From: Bradyrhizobium sp. AZCC 2176
GTDB lineage: Bacteria; Pseudomonadota; Alphaproteobacteria; Rhizobiales; Xanthobacteraceae
Direction: 5' to 3'
NCBI RefSeq assembly: GCF_036924645.1
Contig: NZ_JAZHRX010000001.1
Coordinates: 2,046,001 to 2,110,000, forward strand
DNA length: 64,000 nucleotides
How positions within the stretch are numbered: the stretch's first letter is position 1; each line of letters begins with the position of its first letter. Of this stretch, positions 17,586 through 30,398 are shown one piece after another. Both the position numbers and the translations under genes were made by a program. A model generated the notes under the pieces. It had not been told where the DNA came from, did no database searches, and saw only the letters and a list, made by a program, of their open reading frames with translations.

Positions 17586-19624
17586 TCACGCCGCCCTGAT
17601 ATTTGCCATGAAGCGGTCGAGCTCTTCGCGCAGGCGGGTGCTTTCGCTCGACAGCGTGCGCGCCGAATTCAGCACTTCCTCAGACGCCGAGCCGGTTTCG
17701 GTCGCGCCGCGATTGACGTGCATGACGTTGGCGGCGGCCTCCTGCGTGCCTTGCGCGACATTCTGAACGTTGCGCGCAATTTCCTGCGTCGCCGAGCTCT
17801 GCTGCTCGACGGCGCTGGCGATCGTCGAGGCGATGTCGGAAATTTTTCCGATGGTGCCGCCGATCTCCTTGATCGCGGCGACCGATTCCTGCGTCGCGCC
17901 CTGCATGCCCGAGATGTGATTGGAAATTTCGTCAGTTGCTTTCGCCGTCTGGCTGGCAAGCGATTTGACTTCCGATGCCACCACGGCAAAGCCGCGGCCG
18001 GCATCGCCCGCACGCGCGCCGCCTCGATGGTAGCATTCAGCGCCAACAGGTTGGTCTGCTCGGCGATCGCCGTGATCAGCTTGACGACGTCGCCGATCTC
18101 CTGCGCAGCGCGCGAAAGTTTGCCGATCCGCCCGTCGGTCTGTTCGGCCTGACGGACGGCGGATTCCGCAATCTGGCTGCTTTCCTTGACGCGCCGCCCG
18201 ATCTCGTCGACGGACGCCGACAATTCCTCGGTCGCTGACGCTACCGACTGCATGTTGGTGGAGGCTTCCTCCGAGGCGCCGGCGACCTGGCTCGACAGGC
18301 TTTGGGTGGTTTCAGCGGTGCGCGTCAGTGTGCCTGCCGCGGCTTCGAGCTGCACGGCTGACGAAGAAACGTTGGCGACGATGGCGCCGACCGCTTCTTC
18401 GAACTCGTCGGCGAAACGAATGAGTTCGGCGCGGCGCGCGGCGCTCGCGGCCTTGTTCTGCGTTTCCTGGGTGGCGGCGTCGCGCTCGGCGCGGGCGATG
18501 GCCTGCACCTTGAACTCCTCGACCGCGCTCGCCATCTCGCCGAGCTCGTCCTTGCGGCCGAGGCCGGGCAGCACGACTTCGAAATTGCCGGCCGCGAGTT
18601 TGCGCATCGCGTTGCACATCGCCGTCATCGGACGGGAAATGCCCTTGCCGAGCAAGAAAGCCCAGACACAGCCGAGCAGGAAGCCGCCGGCGGCGAGGAT
18701 TGCGATCAGCCGTTCGGTCTCGCCGATGGCCGTATCCGATTCGGCTTCGAGCCGTTTCTGATCGGCCAAGAGGTCCGACTTCATCGCGCCCGAGCCCTTG
18801 TTGATGGCCGCGGCCGACTCCGTCATCTCCAGCGTCAGCTCATCGATCTCCTTGGCATTATCGACCAGCTTCGTCAGCGCTTTCTGATATTCTTCGAGCA
18901 GACTCGAGATGTCCTGAACTCCTTGGCGAATCTTGTCATTGTTCGCCGGGATCGCCTTCAACGAGTTGCCGAGAAATTTCAACCGCGCGAGTGCGCTGGA
19001 TGCGACTGTCTTGTCCGAATTGATGACGAACGTATTGGCCAGCCCGACCACGGCCTGAAACTCATCAGCCACTTTTTTAGCGCTGAAGGTGACCGCCTGA
19101 AGCTCGGATTCATCGGCGTCACTGGGCAGATCGTCGAGCTTGTAGTAGAGCGACTGGCCGCTGCGCATGAGTTGGTTCTGCGCGATCCGCGCGCTCTCGT
19201 CCTTGACCTTGAGGATGTCGGCGAAAATCTTGGTGAAGGCGCGGAACTCCCGCTCCAGTTTCGCGACCTGCTCGAGCCGCGTCGGATTGGTGGTGCTCTT
19301 CATCGAGGCGATGATCGCTTCCTTCAGATTGGCTTCGGCCGCCAGCGCGGCCTTGCCGTCCTCGTCCTTCCCCGTCGCCACGAAATAGCGAGCAAGCGAC
19401 CGGTAGGAGATCAGCTCGCGATCGATGTCGCGCGCCAGATCGGCTTCCTGCACGCTGCGCCGGTAGGAATCCACCCCGGCCGAAACACGCTCGAATCCAA
19501 GATAGGCAAAACCCATGCTGGCGGCCGAAATCGCCAGCACGACGGCAAAGCCGAGCATGATCTTGGCGCGGAACCGCAGGGTTGGGAGCCTGAAAGACGA
19601 ACCGCCACGTTTCAGAAATCGCAC
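17586..19624 (-). pseudogene. Methyl-accepting chemotaxis protein, frameshifted
   Basis: From GTG 19624 the protein has a first membrane helix (IMLGFAVVLAISAASMGFAY), a helical periplasmic sensor of about 270 residues, a second helix (LIAILAAGGFLLGCVWAFLL), a HAMP domain (ISRPMTAMCNAMRKLAAGNF) and a signalling domain. The highly conserved hairpin tip is intact up to NATIEAAR, but two extra bases at about 18010-18013 break the expected [11 protein letters not shown]; the rest ([18 protein letters not shown]) is in another frame to 17586. The inserted CA lies in an alternating GC run. If real, the receptor loses its C-terminal methylation helix and is inactive. Confidence 0.88.
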
Positions 19625-19754
19625 GTCATCCCCCCGTTTTCGTTCTGAAAAACAGGCATCGGGAGGCCCACCCCCCAATCCGGTGCGCAAACTTAAGGCA
19701 GAATGGATAAGGGTGCGTAAATCTGGGCAAAAGTTGCAGGGGGCCTCGGACGAT

Positions 19755-19990
19755 CGTCCCAGGCTCACCCTCGCCTGGAGGGGTCCGAGACGAGCGAAGC
19801 TCGCTCGAGGGTAGGCTCACATTGAGCAAAGCGAAATGTGAGACGGGGTGGGGTGATCTCTCCACTCGGACACTGTTGGATGTGGAGAGACCGTCACCCC
19901 ACCCTGGCGCGCATCTGGCGATGCGTGCCGACCCTCCCCCTTCAGGGGAGGGCAGGAAATTCGTCGAGAGTTTTCCTCACGCCCGCGCGC
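19755..19990. repeat. Cluster of intergenic inverted repeats
   Basis: The 470-bp gap between the chemoreceptor and the molybdenum hydroxylase holds nested inverted repeats. Examples are GAGCGAAGCTCGCTC, and GGGTGGGGTGATCTCTCCA pairing with TGGAGAGACCGTCACCCC about 60 nt later, then CCTCCCCCTTCAGGGGAGG. These match the style of Bradyrhizobium intergenic repeat units. No gene is visible. Confidence 0.65.
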
Positions 19991-20095
19991 GGCGAATGTC
20001 ATCACAATGACGGGCCCCATCAAAATCTTGGTTGCAAGTTCCGGCTCCGCTGTTTCTAATTGGAATAATTATAAAACATTGGGGAGGTACCACGC

Positions 20096-20581
<486 letters not shown>

Positions 20582-20665
20582 AGCCGCCGGCCAGCAATTT
20601 TTCGAATTCAACACCGCGTTTCGATGGAATCGCGGGAACAATAACTCCGGTTGGGAGGACAGGAC

Positions 20666-23005
<2,340 letters not shown>

Positions 23006-23019
23006 GAGGAGCAAGCATC

Positions 23020-23820
23020 ATGTATCAGACAACCTATCACCGCCCCTCTTCGGTCGACGAAGCAGCAAGCCTGTTCGCCAAGGGCGCGGACGCGAAATAC
23101 CTGGCCGGCGGCCACACGCTGATCCCTGTCATGAAGCAGCGGCTGGCCTCGCCATCAGACGTCATCGATCTCGGCAAGATCACGGAGCTTGTCGGCATCG
23201 AGCCGACCGGTGACGGAATCATGATCAAGGCGGCGACGACCCATTCCGACGTGGCCACGAGCGATACCGTGCAAAAGGCGATTCCCGCGCTGGCCTACCT
23301 CGCCTCGCTGATCGGCGATCCGGCCGTGCGGCATCGCGGCACCATCGGCGGCTCGCTCGCCAACAACGATCCCGCGGCCGACTATCCGGCGGCGGTGCTG
23401 GCGCTCGGTGCCACCGTGAAGACCAACAAGCGTTCGATATCGGCGGATGATTTCTTCAAGGGCCTGTTCTCCACGGCGCTTGAGGATGGCGAAATCATCA
23501 CCGCCGTGTCGTTCCCGGTTCAGGCCAAAGCGGGCTACGCAAAGTTCAACCATCCCGCGTCGCGCTTCGCCCTGACCGGCGTGTTCGTGGCCAGGACTCC
23601 GGCAGGTGACGTCCGCGTCGCAGCCACCGGCGCCTCGCAAAGCGGGGTGATGCGGGTACCGGCGATCGAGGCGGCGCTGAAGTCGAACTGGTCGGCGGGC
23701 GCGCTTGACAACGTCAAGATTTCCGCTGACGGCTTGATGAGCGATATCCATGGAACATCGGACTATCGCGCCAACCTGATCAAGGTGATGGCGCAGCGTG
23801 CGGTGACCGCTGCGGGCTGA
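23020..23820 (+). CDS. Molybdenum hydroxylase FAD subunit, CoxM type
   Basis: A 266-residue FAD-binding subunit. The two family motifs [11 protein letters not shown] (near residue 32) and [15 protein letters not shown] (near residue 108) bind the FAD diphosphate. The C-terminal CO_deh_flav_C region follows. ATG 23020 has AGAGGAG upstream. It completes the S-L-M three-subunit set in that order and is followed by a hairpin terminator. Confidence 0.93.
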   Translation: MYQTTYHRPSSVDEAASLFAKGADAKYLAGGHTLIPVMKQRLASPSDVIDLGKITELVGIEPTGDGIMIKAATTHSDVATSDTVQKAIPALAYLASLIGDPAVRHRGTIGGSLANNDPAADYPAAVLALGATVKTNKRSISADDFFKGLFSTALEDGEIITAVSFPVQAKAGYAKFNHPASRFALTGVFVARTPAGDVRVAATGASQSGVMRVPAIEAALKSNWSAGALDNVKISADGLMSDIHGTSDYRANLIKVMAQRAVTAAG

Positions 23821-23847
23821 CAGCACCTCAACACAACATTTTGGGCG

Positions 23848-23880
23848 AGCGGCGCGCAGCAATGCGCGCCGCTTTCTCAT
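23848..23880 (+). terminator. Rho-independent terminator after the hydroxylase genes
   Basis: An 11-bp stem AGCGGCGCGCA/TGCGCGCCGCT with loop GCAA (23848-23873) is followed by TTCTCATTT. It ends the three-gene hydroxylase unit. Confidence 0.7.
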
Positions 23881-23980
23881 TTGGTTCGATTCTCGGCAAA
23901 AGATACTTGCCACACTCTCGCTTCGGCGTGACAATTTAGCTAATCAACTAATTAAGACGGCCCCTTGGGAGAGAAAACAA

Positions 23981-25093
23981 GTGCTCGACAAACCAGCCAC
24001 CCAATCCGCTACCCGCACGTCCGGCCCGCTCGCCGGCTTCCGCATCGTCGAATTCGCCGGCATCGGCCCGGGTCCGTTCGCCTGCATGATGCTGGCCGAC
24101 ATGGGCGCGGAGGTCGTCACGCTCGATCGCGTCGGCGCGAAGAAGAATTTGAAGTCGGTCGCCGGGCGCGGCCGCAAGGTGGTCGAGCTGGATTTGAAGG
24201 ATAAGGCCGCTATCGCGCAGGTGCTCGACCTTCTCGCTGGCGCCGATGCGTTGATCGAAGGTTTTCGCCCCGGCGTGATGGAACGGCTCGGCCTCGGACC
24301 CGATGTCGTGATGGCGCGCAATCCGCGGCTGGTGTTCGGCCGCATGACCGGCTGGGGCCAGGAAGGCCCGCTGGCGCACGCGGCCGGCCATGACATCAAC
24401 TACATCTCGGTGACCGGCGCGCTTGCCGCGATCGGAACGAAGGAAAAGCCGGTGCCACCGCTCAACCTCGTCGGCGATTTCGGCGGCGGCGCGCTTTATC
24501 TCGTGGTCGGCGTGCTGGCCGCGCTGCTGGAGGCCTCGAAATCCGGCAAGGGCCAGGTGGTCGACGCCGCGATGTGCGACGGCGCGGCGTCGCTGATGTC
24601 GATGTTCTTCGACATGACCGCGATCGGCCGCTGGGTCGAAGGGCGCGAGCAGAATTTCCTCGACGGCGGCGCGCACTTCTACGGCATCTATGAATGCTCC
24701 TGCGGCAATTTCATTTCGATCGGCTCGATCGAACCGCAGTTCTACGCGCTGTTGCGCCAGCATGCCGGCCTCAGCGACGCCGATTTCGACGCCCAGATGG
24801 ACCGCGAGGCCTGGCCGGCGCTGAAGGACAAGCTGACCAAGGTGTTCAAGAGCAAGACTCGCGAGGACTGGTGCAGGATCATGGAAGGCACCGACATCTG
24901 CTTCGCGCCGATCCTGACCATGGCGGAGGCGCCGAAGCACCCACACAACGCCGCACGCAATATCTTCGTCGAGCGTCACGGCGTGACCCAGCCGGCGCCC
25001 GCGCCGCGGTTTTCACGCACGCCATCGGCGATCAGGGATGCGGAGAAGGCCGATATCGGCGAACTGACAAACGCGTGGAAGGCGGGGAGATAA
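23981..25093 (+). CDS. CaiB/BaiF-family CoA enzyme, alpha-methylacyl-CoA racemase type
   Basis: A 370-residue class III CoA-transferase-fold protein. The stretch [13 protein letters not shown] contains the His/Asp region typical of alpha-methylacyl-CoA racemases, and [18 protein letters not shown] carries the second catalytic Asp. These racemases epimerise 2-methyl-branched acyl-CoAs before beta-oxidation. A transferase activity cannot be excluded. The start is GTG 23981 with GGGAGAG upstream. It is separated from the hydroxylase genes by a terminator, so it is probably its own unit. Confidence 0.85.
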   Translation: MLDKPATQSATRTSGPLAGFRIVEFAGIGPGPFACMMLADMGAEVVTLDRVGAKKNLKSVAGRGRKVVELDLKDKAAIAQVLDLLAGADALIEGFRPGVMERLGLGPDVVMARNPRLVFGRMTGWGQEGPLAHAAGHDINYISVTGALAAIGTKEKPVPPLNLVGDFGGGALYLVVGVLAALLEASKSGKGQVVDAAMCDGAASLMSMFFDMTAIGRWVEGREQNFLDGGAHFYGIYECSCGNFISIGSIEPQFYALLRQHAGLSDADFDAQMDREAWPALKDKLTKVFKSKTREDWCRIMEGTDICFAPILTMAEAPKHPHNAARNIFVERHGVTQPAPAPRFSRTPSAIRDAEKADIGELTNAWKAGR

Positions 25094-25103
25094 ATTCTCC
25101 GTC

Positions 25104-25121
25104 GTCGTCCCCGCACACGCG
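25104..25121. repeat. Left half-arm of interrupted intergenic repeat, with target duplication
   Basis: GTCGTCCC runs into the 10-bp target duplication CGCACACGCG (25112-25121). The remainder of the repeat, with the same 10 bp at 26607-26616, continues on the far side of the insertion sequence. Confidence 0.8.
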
Positions 25122-26606
25122 CTAGTTGATGCACACATCGTGGCTGCGACTGAATGACTCGGCCTTTTGATTTGGCCTTCCGTAGGGAGAAGTTAGTGTG
25201 ATTCTATGTCTGGCACTTCGATTCTGTTGAGGTGCCAAGATGTTGAACGAACAATTCAGGCTTGGTCGGTTCGGGGACGGTCGTCTCGATAAAGGGGGGC
25301 GGCCCTGCTCGAAGGAATGGTCACGCGCGCCAGTTCGTGCTTGCGGCGAGTGGCGGAGGGTGATCGGGCCAAGATCGTCCAATTCGGCCGATTTCTCGCC
25401 AATGAGAACGTGACCCTGGAAGCGCTGCTCGCAGGCTGGGGGGAACAAACGGCCGTTGCAGTGGCTGGCCGGCACGTGCTGGCGATCCAGGATACAAGCG
25501 AGATCAACTTTAGAACCAAGCCCGAGCGCCGGCGCGGGCTGGGTGAGATCGGCAAAGGGACCGGCCACGGTTTGCTGTTGCATGCAATGGCCGCGGTGGA
25601 TGCCGACAGCGACGCATGTCTGGGTCTGGTTGCCGGCAAGATCTGGACGCGCCAGGGCCGGGTAACGGTGCCGCATGACAAGCGGCCGCTGGAGCAGAAG
25701 GAATCGGAGCGTTGGATCAGCACGGCCAATCGGGCCAAGCAGGTATTGTCTGCGGCCGCGAGGGTCACGGTGATCGACGATCGCGAGGGCGATATCTATG
25801 CCAAATGGGCGAGCGTATCGGCCTCAAACTTCCATCTGCTGACGCGGAGCATGCATGATCGCCTGCTGGCGGACCGGGCGAGCATGTATGCCACCACCGC
25901 CAGCTGGCCCATCATCGACACCGCGACCATTGATGTTGTGGCGCGTGCCGATCGACCCGCCCGGCAAGCCAAACTCGTGCTGCGTTTCGGTCGGGTCACC
26001 CTCAAAAGGCCGCAGAACGCATCGTTCGATTTACCCAAGACAGTCGAGCTTACTCTGGTCGAGGTCGCTGAAGTCGATCCGCCAGCAGGCGTCGAGCCGC
26101 TGCATTGGTACCTGCTGACGACCCATGACGTGAGCGATGTCGCGTCCGCCTGGCAGATCGTCAATTGGTACAAAAGGCGCTGGATTATCGAACAGCTGTT
26201 TCGCCTGATCAAAACTCAGGGTCTCCAGCTCGAGGACAGCCGGATCGAAACGGCCGATCGGCTGCTCAAGCTCACCGCGATTGCCGCCAAAGCTGCCGTC
26301 ATGATCCTGCAGCTCGTTCAAGCGCGCGACGGACGCAGCACCGAGCCAGCCAGCAACGTGTTCAATGAAGAGCAGATCAAACTCCTCGCCGCGCTTGCCA
26401 CCAAATACGAGGGCAGGACCGCACTCCAAAGCAATCCACATCCCCCGCAAAGCCTGGCTTGGGCCTCATGGATCATCGCTCGCCTCGGCGGATGGGACGG
26501 TTACCCACGCACCAAACCGGGACCCATCACCATGCGGCACGGCCTCCAATACTTCTTGGGCGTGGCGGCGGCGTGGGAGACCCTCAAAGATGTGCGAATC
26601 AACTAG
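25122..26606 (+). mobile_element. IS4-family (IS50-like group) insertion sequence
   Basis: A 1485-bp element. Its ends are imperfect 18-bp inverted repeats: CTAGTTGATGCACACATC on the left and CTAGTTGATTCGCACATC read inward from the right (16/18 identical). It is flanked by an exact 10-bp direct duplication CGCACACGCG (25112-25121 and 26607-26616), in the IS4-family range. The right repeat includes the transposase stop codon TAG. It is inserted in an intergenic palindromic repeat between the CoA enzyme and hppD genes, so no gene is interrupted. Confidence 0.93.
25240..26606 (+). pseudogene. IS4-family transposase with N-terminal frameshift
   Basis: ATG 25240 opens MLNEQFRLGRFGDGRLDKGG, then the frame is lost at a run of six G (25294-25299). 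One more G would give DKGGAALLEGMVTRAS and join the long frame, which is otherwise intact to 26606. Catalytic features are present: LAIQDTSEI (first Asp), VIDDREGDIY (second Asp) and YKRRWIIEQLFRLIK, the Y(2)R(3)E(6)K signature of IS4. As read, the protein could start only internally (ATG 25317), losing about 26 residues. Confidence 0.85.
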
Positions 26607-26729
26607 CGCACACGCGGGGACCCATAACCACCGGATTTGGTTGTTGGACGAAAGCCGTCGAGCGACCGCTCTCAATACAAGCAACACGGCGTATGAGCAC
26701 CGGCTCGCGCTTCGCCTGGCCGGGACGAC
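26607..26729. repeat. Right part of interrupted intergenic repeat
   Basis: It starts with the second target duplication and GGGGACCCATAACCACCGG and ends with GGCCGGGACGAC, the partner of GTCGTCCC on the left side of the IS. Joining both sides without the IS restores a single long inverted-repeat unit with ends GTCGTCCCC.../...GGGACGAC. Confidence 0.7.
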
Positions 26730-26735
26730 AACGGC

Positions 26736-27854
26736 CTACGCCGCATTCCCTACCTTCAACACGCCTCTTCGAATCTGATCCTCTTCGATCGATTCGAACA
26801 GCGCCTTGAAATTGCCCTCGCCAAATCCATCATCGCCCTTGCGCTGGATGAATTCGAAGAAGATCAGCCCGATCGCATTCGCCGAGAAAATCTGCAGCAG
26901 GACTTTTGTGTGGTCGCCGTCGACGACGCCCTCGCCGTCGATGAGAATGCCGTCGCGCTGAAGCCGCGCGACGTCCTCGCCATGCTGCGGCAGCCGCGCG
27001 TCGATCCTCTCGAAATAGGTATCGGGCGGCGACGGCATGAACGGCAATCCTGCTTCGCGGAGCGACTCGACGGTAGCGTAGATGTCCCGCGCGCCGCAGG
27101 CGATGTGCTGGATGCCCTCGCCGCAATAGATGTTGAGGTACTCCTCGATCTGTCCGGAATCGCCGGCGTCCTCGTTGATCGGAATCCGGATCTTGCCGTC
27201 CGGGCTGGTCAGCGCGCGGGAGAACAGGCCGGAGGCGCGGCCCTCGATGTCGAAGAAGCGAATCTGGCGGAAGTTGAACAGTTTTTCATAGAATCCAGTC
27301 CAGACATCCATGCGGCCGCGATGGACGTTGTGGGTGAGGTGATCGATGTAATAGAGCCCCGCGCCCGTGGGACGCGGATCCCTCGCGCCGAGCCATTCGA
27401 ACTCGATGTCATAGGCCGAGCCCTTGGCGCCGTAGCGGTCGACGAAATAAAGCACGCTGCCGCCGATGCCCTTGATGGCGGGAACATCGAGCGTCTTCTG
27501 CGCGGAAGAGACATCAGCCGCCTCCGCACCGAGCGCGAGCGCCCGCTCATAGGCCTTTCTCGCATCGACCACGCGAAACGCCATCGACGGCGCGCAAGGA
27601 CCATGCGCGGCGACGAAGCCATGGCCATGGGTGCCCGGCTCCTCGTTGACCAGATAGTTGATGTCGCCCTGGCGATAGACCGTGATCTTCTTGGTCTTGT
27701 GGCGGGCAACCGGCACATAGCCCATCAGCTCGAACAGCGCGTGCAGCTCTTCAGGCTTCGGGTGGGCATACTCGACGAACTCAAAGCCGTCGGTGCCCAT
27801 CGGGTTGTCGGCGCTGATGGTGGCGGCCGGTGCATCGTGCGGAAACGGACCCAT
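26736..27854 (-). CDS. hppD: 4-hydroxyphenylpyruvate dioxygenase
   Basis: This 372-residue cytoplasmic Fe(II) enzyme turns 4-hydroxyphenylpyruvate into homogentisate in tyrosine breakdown. The three iron ligands are visible: His in YIDHLTHNV, His in GIQHIACG and Glu in FFEFIQRKG. The length and the two-domain vicinal-oxygen-chelate layout are normal. It is divergent from an Lrp-type regulator. A perfect FNR/FixK-type box lies 17 nt upstream of the start codon. fahA and hmgA, the later pathway steps, follow at 29-31.7 kb on the same strand. Confidence 0.96.
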   Translation of the reverse strand: MGPFPHDAPAATISADNPMGTDGFEFVEYAHPKPEELHALFELMGYVPVARHKTKKITVYRQGDINYLVNEEPGTHGHGFVAAHGPCAPSMAFRVVDARKAYERALALGAEAADVSSAQKTLDVPAIKGIGGSVLYFVDRYGAKGSAYDIEFEWLGARDPRPTGAGLYYIDHLTHNVHRGRMDVWTGFYEKLFNFRQIRFFDIEGRASGLFSRALTSPDGKIRIPINEDAGDSGQIEEYLNIYCGEGIQHIACGARDIYATVESLREAGLPFMPSPPDTYFERIDARLPQHGEDVARLQRDGILIDGEGVVDGDHTKVLLQIFSANAIGLIFFEFIQRKGDDGFGEGNFKALFESIEEDQIRRGVLKVGNAA

Positions 27855-27871
27855 GGCGAATCTCCCGAAAA

Positions 27872-27885
27872 TTGATCTGGATCAA
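27872..27885. promoter_or_regulatory. FNR/FixK-type box
   Basis: TTGAT-CTGG-ATCAA matches the FNR/FixK consensus TTGAT-N4-ATCAA at all ten positions. It lies between hppD (start 27854, minus) and the Lrp-type gene (start 27977, plus). For hppD it would overlap the promoter or leader, as a repressor site would; for the regulator gene it is about 98 nt upstream of the start, suitable for activation. Confidence 0.6.
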
Positions 27886-27976
27886 TATCGATCGAAACCG
27901 ACGCAAAGTGCATGCAAACGGGCTCGCGCTAGGCTAGGATGGCGCACATTTCGTGCACAAAACAGGTAATTTACGC

Positions 27977-28444
27977 ATGACACCTGTAGACGCCTTCGAC
28001 CTCAGAATGCTGGCCGCGCTGCAGGACGATGGCCGGCTGACCAACCAGCAGCTCGCCGACCTCGTCGGCCTGTCGGCCTCGCAATGCTCGCGGCGGCGGA
28101 TGCGGCTGGAGGAAGAGAAGGTGATCGTGGGCTACCACGCCGACCTCGCCGGCGAAGCCCTCGGCTTCAACCTGATCGCCTTCATCCACGTCACGCTGGC
28201 GACGCATTCGCCCGACAACTCCAAGAAATTCCGCGCGCTGGTGGGCCGCGTCGACGACATCCAGGAGGCCTACTCGCTGACCGGCGACGCCGACTACGTG
28301 CTCAAGGTCGTGCTGCGCGACCTCAAGGACCTCTCCGGCCTCGTCAATGACGTGCTGATGCCGCACCAGAGCGTCGCGCATGTGCGCTCATCGATCGTGT
28401 TAGACCGGCTGAAGGAGAGCGCGAGGCTGCCGTTGAAGTCCTAA
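27977..28444 (+). CDS. Lrp/AsnC-family regulator
   Basis: A 155-residue regulator. The N-terminal winged HTH is DFDLRMLAALQDDGR-like here (AFDLRMLAALQDDGRLT) with recognition part LADLVGLSASQCSRR; the C-terminal RAM domain follows (VDDIQEAYSLTGDADYVLKV). Lrp/AsnC proteins sense amino acids. Being divergent from hppD, it probably senses tyrosine or a related compound and controls hppD. ATG 27977 has only a weak upstream site; GTG 27953 is an alternative. Confidence 0.9.
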   Translation: MTPVDAFDLRMLAALQDDGRLTNQQLADLVGLSASQCSRRRMRLEEEKVIVGYHADLAGEALGFNLIAFIHVTLATHSPDNSKKFRALVGRVDDIQEAYSLTGDADYVLKVVLRDLKDLSGLVNDVLMPHQSVAHVRSSIVLDRLKESARLPLKS

Positions 28445-28529
28445 CGTGGCGCGATTCGAGGGAAATTTGTCATTCGCGTTTTCCCTCCGATTTGCGATGA
28501 TCCCCTGCGATTCACATCACGAGACCTCC

Positions 28530-28841
28530 ATGGCGCTGCAACTCCGGCCGAACTGCGAATATTGCGACAAGGACCTGCCGCCAAATGCGATGGACGCGCG
28601 GATATGCTCCTACGAGTGCACGTTCTGCGCGGATTGCGTGGAGAACAAGCTGCACAATGTCTGCCCGAACTGCGGCGGCGGTTTTGTGCCGCGGCCAATC
28701 CGGCCCGCCACCGAGCGGCGGCCCGGCGTGTGCGTCACCAAGCAGTTGCCCTCGGACAAGCGCGTGCATTTGAAATACAGCGTAGAGGACATCGCCGCGC
28801 ATTCGGCGAAGCTGCGGGATATACCGCCGCAGGAGCGGTGA
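28530..28841 (+). CDS. DUF1272 zinc-ribbon-like protein
   Basis: A 103-residue protein with three cysteine groups: CEYCDKDLPP, ICSYECTFCADCVE and CPNCGGGFVPRPIRP. This is the DUF1272 pattern, likely binding zinc. The function is not known. ATG 28530 is chosen because the conserved region begins directly after it. It lies between the Lrp-type regulator and the convergent fahA. Confidence 0.85.
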   Translation: MALQLRPNCEYCDKDLPPNAMDARICSYECTFCADCVENKLHNVCPNCGGGFVPRPIRPATERRPGVCVTKQLPSDKRVHLKYSVEDIAAHSAKLRDIPPQER

Positions 28842-28850
28842 ACGCGGTCG

Positions 28851-28948
28851 CGTAGGGTGGGCAAAGGCGCCCTTTGCGCCGTGCCCACCACTCCCATCTC
28901 GATACATTGCTTGAAATGGTGGGCACGCTTCGCTTTGCCCACCCTACG
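28851..28948. repeat. Intergenic inverted repeat
   Basis: CGTAGGGTGGGCAAAG at the left pairs with CTTTGCCCACCCTACG at the right, with an inner pair GTGCCCACCA/TGGTGGGCAC. It lies between the convergent DUF1272 and fahA genes. Confidence 0.8.
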
Positions 28949-28973
28949 ACTCTTCGCAATGACGGAGAGAGTG

Positions 28974-30245
28974 TCACTCCGCCGCCAAAATCGTCCCTTC
29001 GACCTCGCCAAATCCGACGCGGTAGCCGTTGCCCTGGCACCAGCCGCGCAGCACGAGCGAGTCGCCATCCTCCAGGAACGAGCGCTTCACGCCCTCGGTC
29101 AGTTCGACCGGCTCGGTGCCGTTCCAGCTTATCTCCAACAGACTGCCGCGCTGGTCCTTCTCCGGACCGGAGATGGTGCCGGACCCCAAGAGATCTCCGA
29201 CGTTCATGGCGCAGCCGCACGCAGCATGGTGCACGAGCTGCTGCACCGACGACCAGTACATGTATTTGAAATTGGTGCGGCTGATATTTTTCGGCGCATT
29301 CATCGGCGCCGCGCGCAAGTCCACCTCTAGCGCCATATCGTAATTGTTGGGCTGCGCCTGCTGCAGATAGGCCAGCGGCTTCGGGTCCTGCGCAGGGCCG
29401 TACAGGCGAAACGGCTCCAGCGCCTCGCGCGTCACCACCCACGGGCTGATCGAGGTCGCGAATACTTTTGCCTGGAACGGCCCGAGCGGTACATACTCCC
29501 ACTGCTGGATGTCGCGCGCGCTCCAGTCGTTCAGGATCACGAAGCCGAAGATCATTTCCTCGGCCTGCTTTTCGGTGAGCATTTCGCCCATCACCGACGG
29601 CTGGCCGACCACCGCGCCCATTTCCAGCTCGAAATCGAGCCGCTTGCAAGGCCCAAAACTGGGCAGATCAGCGGTCGGCGGCTTCAATTGCCCACGCGGA
29701 CGGCGCACCGGCGTGCCGCTGACGACGACGGTCGAGGCCCGGCCGTTGTAGCCGATCGGCATATGCAGCCAGTTCGGCTGCAGCGCATTGTCCTTGCCGC
29801 GGAACATCACACCGACGTTGGTGGCATGCTCCTTTGACGAATAGAAGTCGGTGTAGCCGGAGACCGCGAATGGCAGATGCAGCTTGACGTCGGCCATCGG
29901 TACCATCGCCCGCTTGCGCAGCTTCTCATTGTCACGGAGTTCGGGATGATCATCCCGCAGAAGCTCGCTGATCCGCGCACGCGTGCTCGACCACGCCCTG
30001 GGCCCCAGCGCCATGAACGGGTTGAGCTGCTGCGCGGCGAACACCGCGGGTTCGACGACGTCGAACCGGCAATCCTGCGCGAGCTGCCAGAGATCGAGCA
30101 CGTAATCGCCGATCGCGACGCCTATGCGTGGAGCAAGGCCGTCCTTCGCGGAGAACACGCCGTAAGGGAGATTCTGGATCGGAAAATGGGAATCGGGCGC
30201 GACTTCGATGAAGGAGCGGAGTTTGGGGTCGTTGGGATGGGGCAT
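28974..30245 (-). CDS. fahA: Fumarylacetoacetase
   Basis: A 423-residue enzyme that cleaves fumarylacetoacetate to fumarate and acetoacetate, the last step of homogentisate breakdown. The FAH catalytic domain includes YTDFYSSKEHATNVG, LDFELEMGAVVG (metal-binding Glu residues) and FVILNDWSARDIQQWEY. ATG 30245 is preceded by AGGAAACC; a start at 30269 would add eight residues. hmgA lies upstream on the same strand, separated by an inverted repeat. No maleylacetoacetate isomerase gene is visible in the window. Confidence 0.95.
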   Translation of the reverse strand: MPHPNDPKLRSFIEVAPDSHFPIQNLPYGVFSAKDGLAPRIGVAIGDYVLDLWQLAQDCRFDVVEPAVFAAQQLNPFMALGPRAWSSTRARISELLRDDHPELRDNEKLRKRAMVPMADVKLHLPFAVSGYTDFYSSKEHATNVGVMFRGKDNALQPNWLHMPIGYNGRASTVVVSGTPVRRPRGQLKPPTADLPSFGPCKRLDFELEMGAVVGQPSVMGEMLTEKQAEEMIFGFVILNDWSARDIQQWEYVPLGPFQAKVFATSISPWVVTREALEPFRLYGPAQDPKPLAYLQQAQPNNYDMALEVDLRAAPMNAPKNISRTNFKYMYWSSVQQLVHHAACGCAMNVGDLLGSGTISGPEKDQRGSLLEISWNGTEPVELTEGVKRSFLEDGDSLVLRGWCQGNGYRVGFGEVEGTILAAE

Positions 30246-30278
30246 GGTTTCCTGCCGAGTTTCTGACACGCTCTATCC

Positions 30279-30383
30279 GCCGCCATTCCGGGATGCGCCG
30301 AAGGCGCAGGCCCGGAATCCATTGGGCCGCGGAAGCCGCCGGAGAAATGGATTCCGGGCTCGCGCTTCGCGCGCCCCGGAATG
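30279..30383. repeat. Intergenic inverted repeat
   Basis: CATTCCGGG...GCCCGGAATCCATT pairs with AATGGATTCCGGGC...CCCCGGAATG. It fills the gap between hmgA and fahA. Confidence 0.8.
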
Positions 30384-30398
30384 ACAACGAGTGTTACC

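Noticed and set aside
23948..24979. A 343-codon open frame on the minus strand
   Set aside because: It is antisense to the CoA enzyme gene and has no recognisable motif.
25288..25317. Programmed frameshifting at G6 in the IS transposase
   Set aside because: IS4-family elements are normally one frame, and no slippery A-rich motif or downstream stem is evident. A missing G from a longer G run is simpler.
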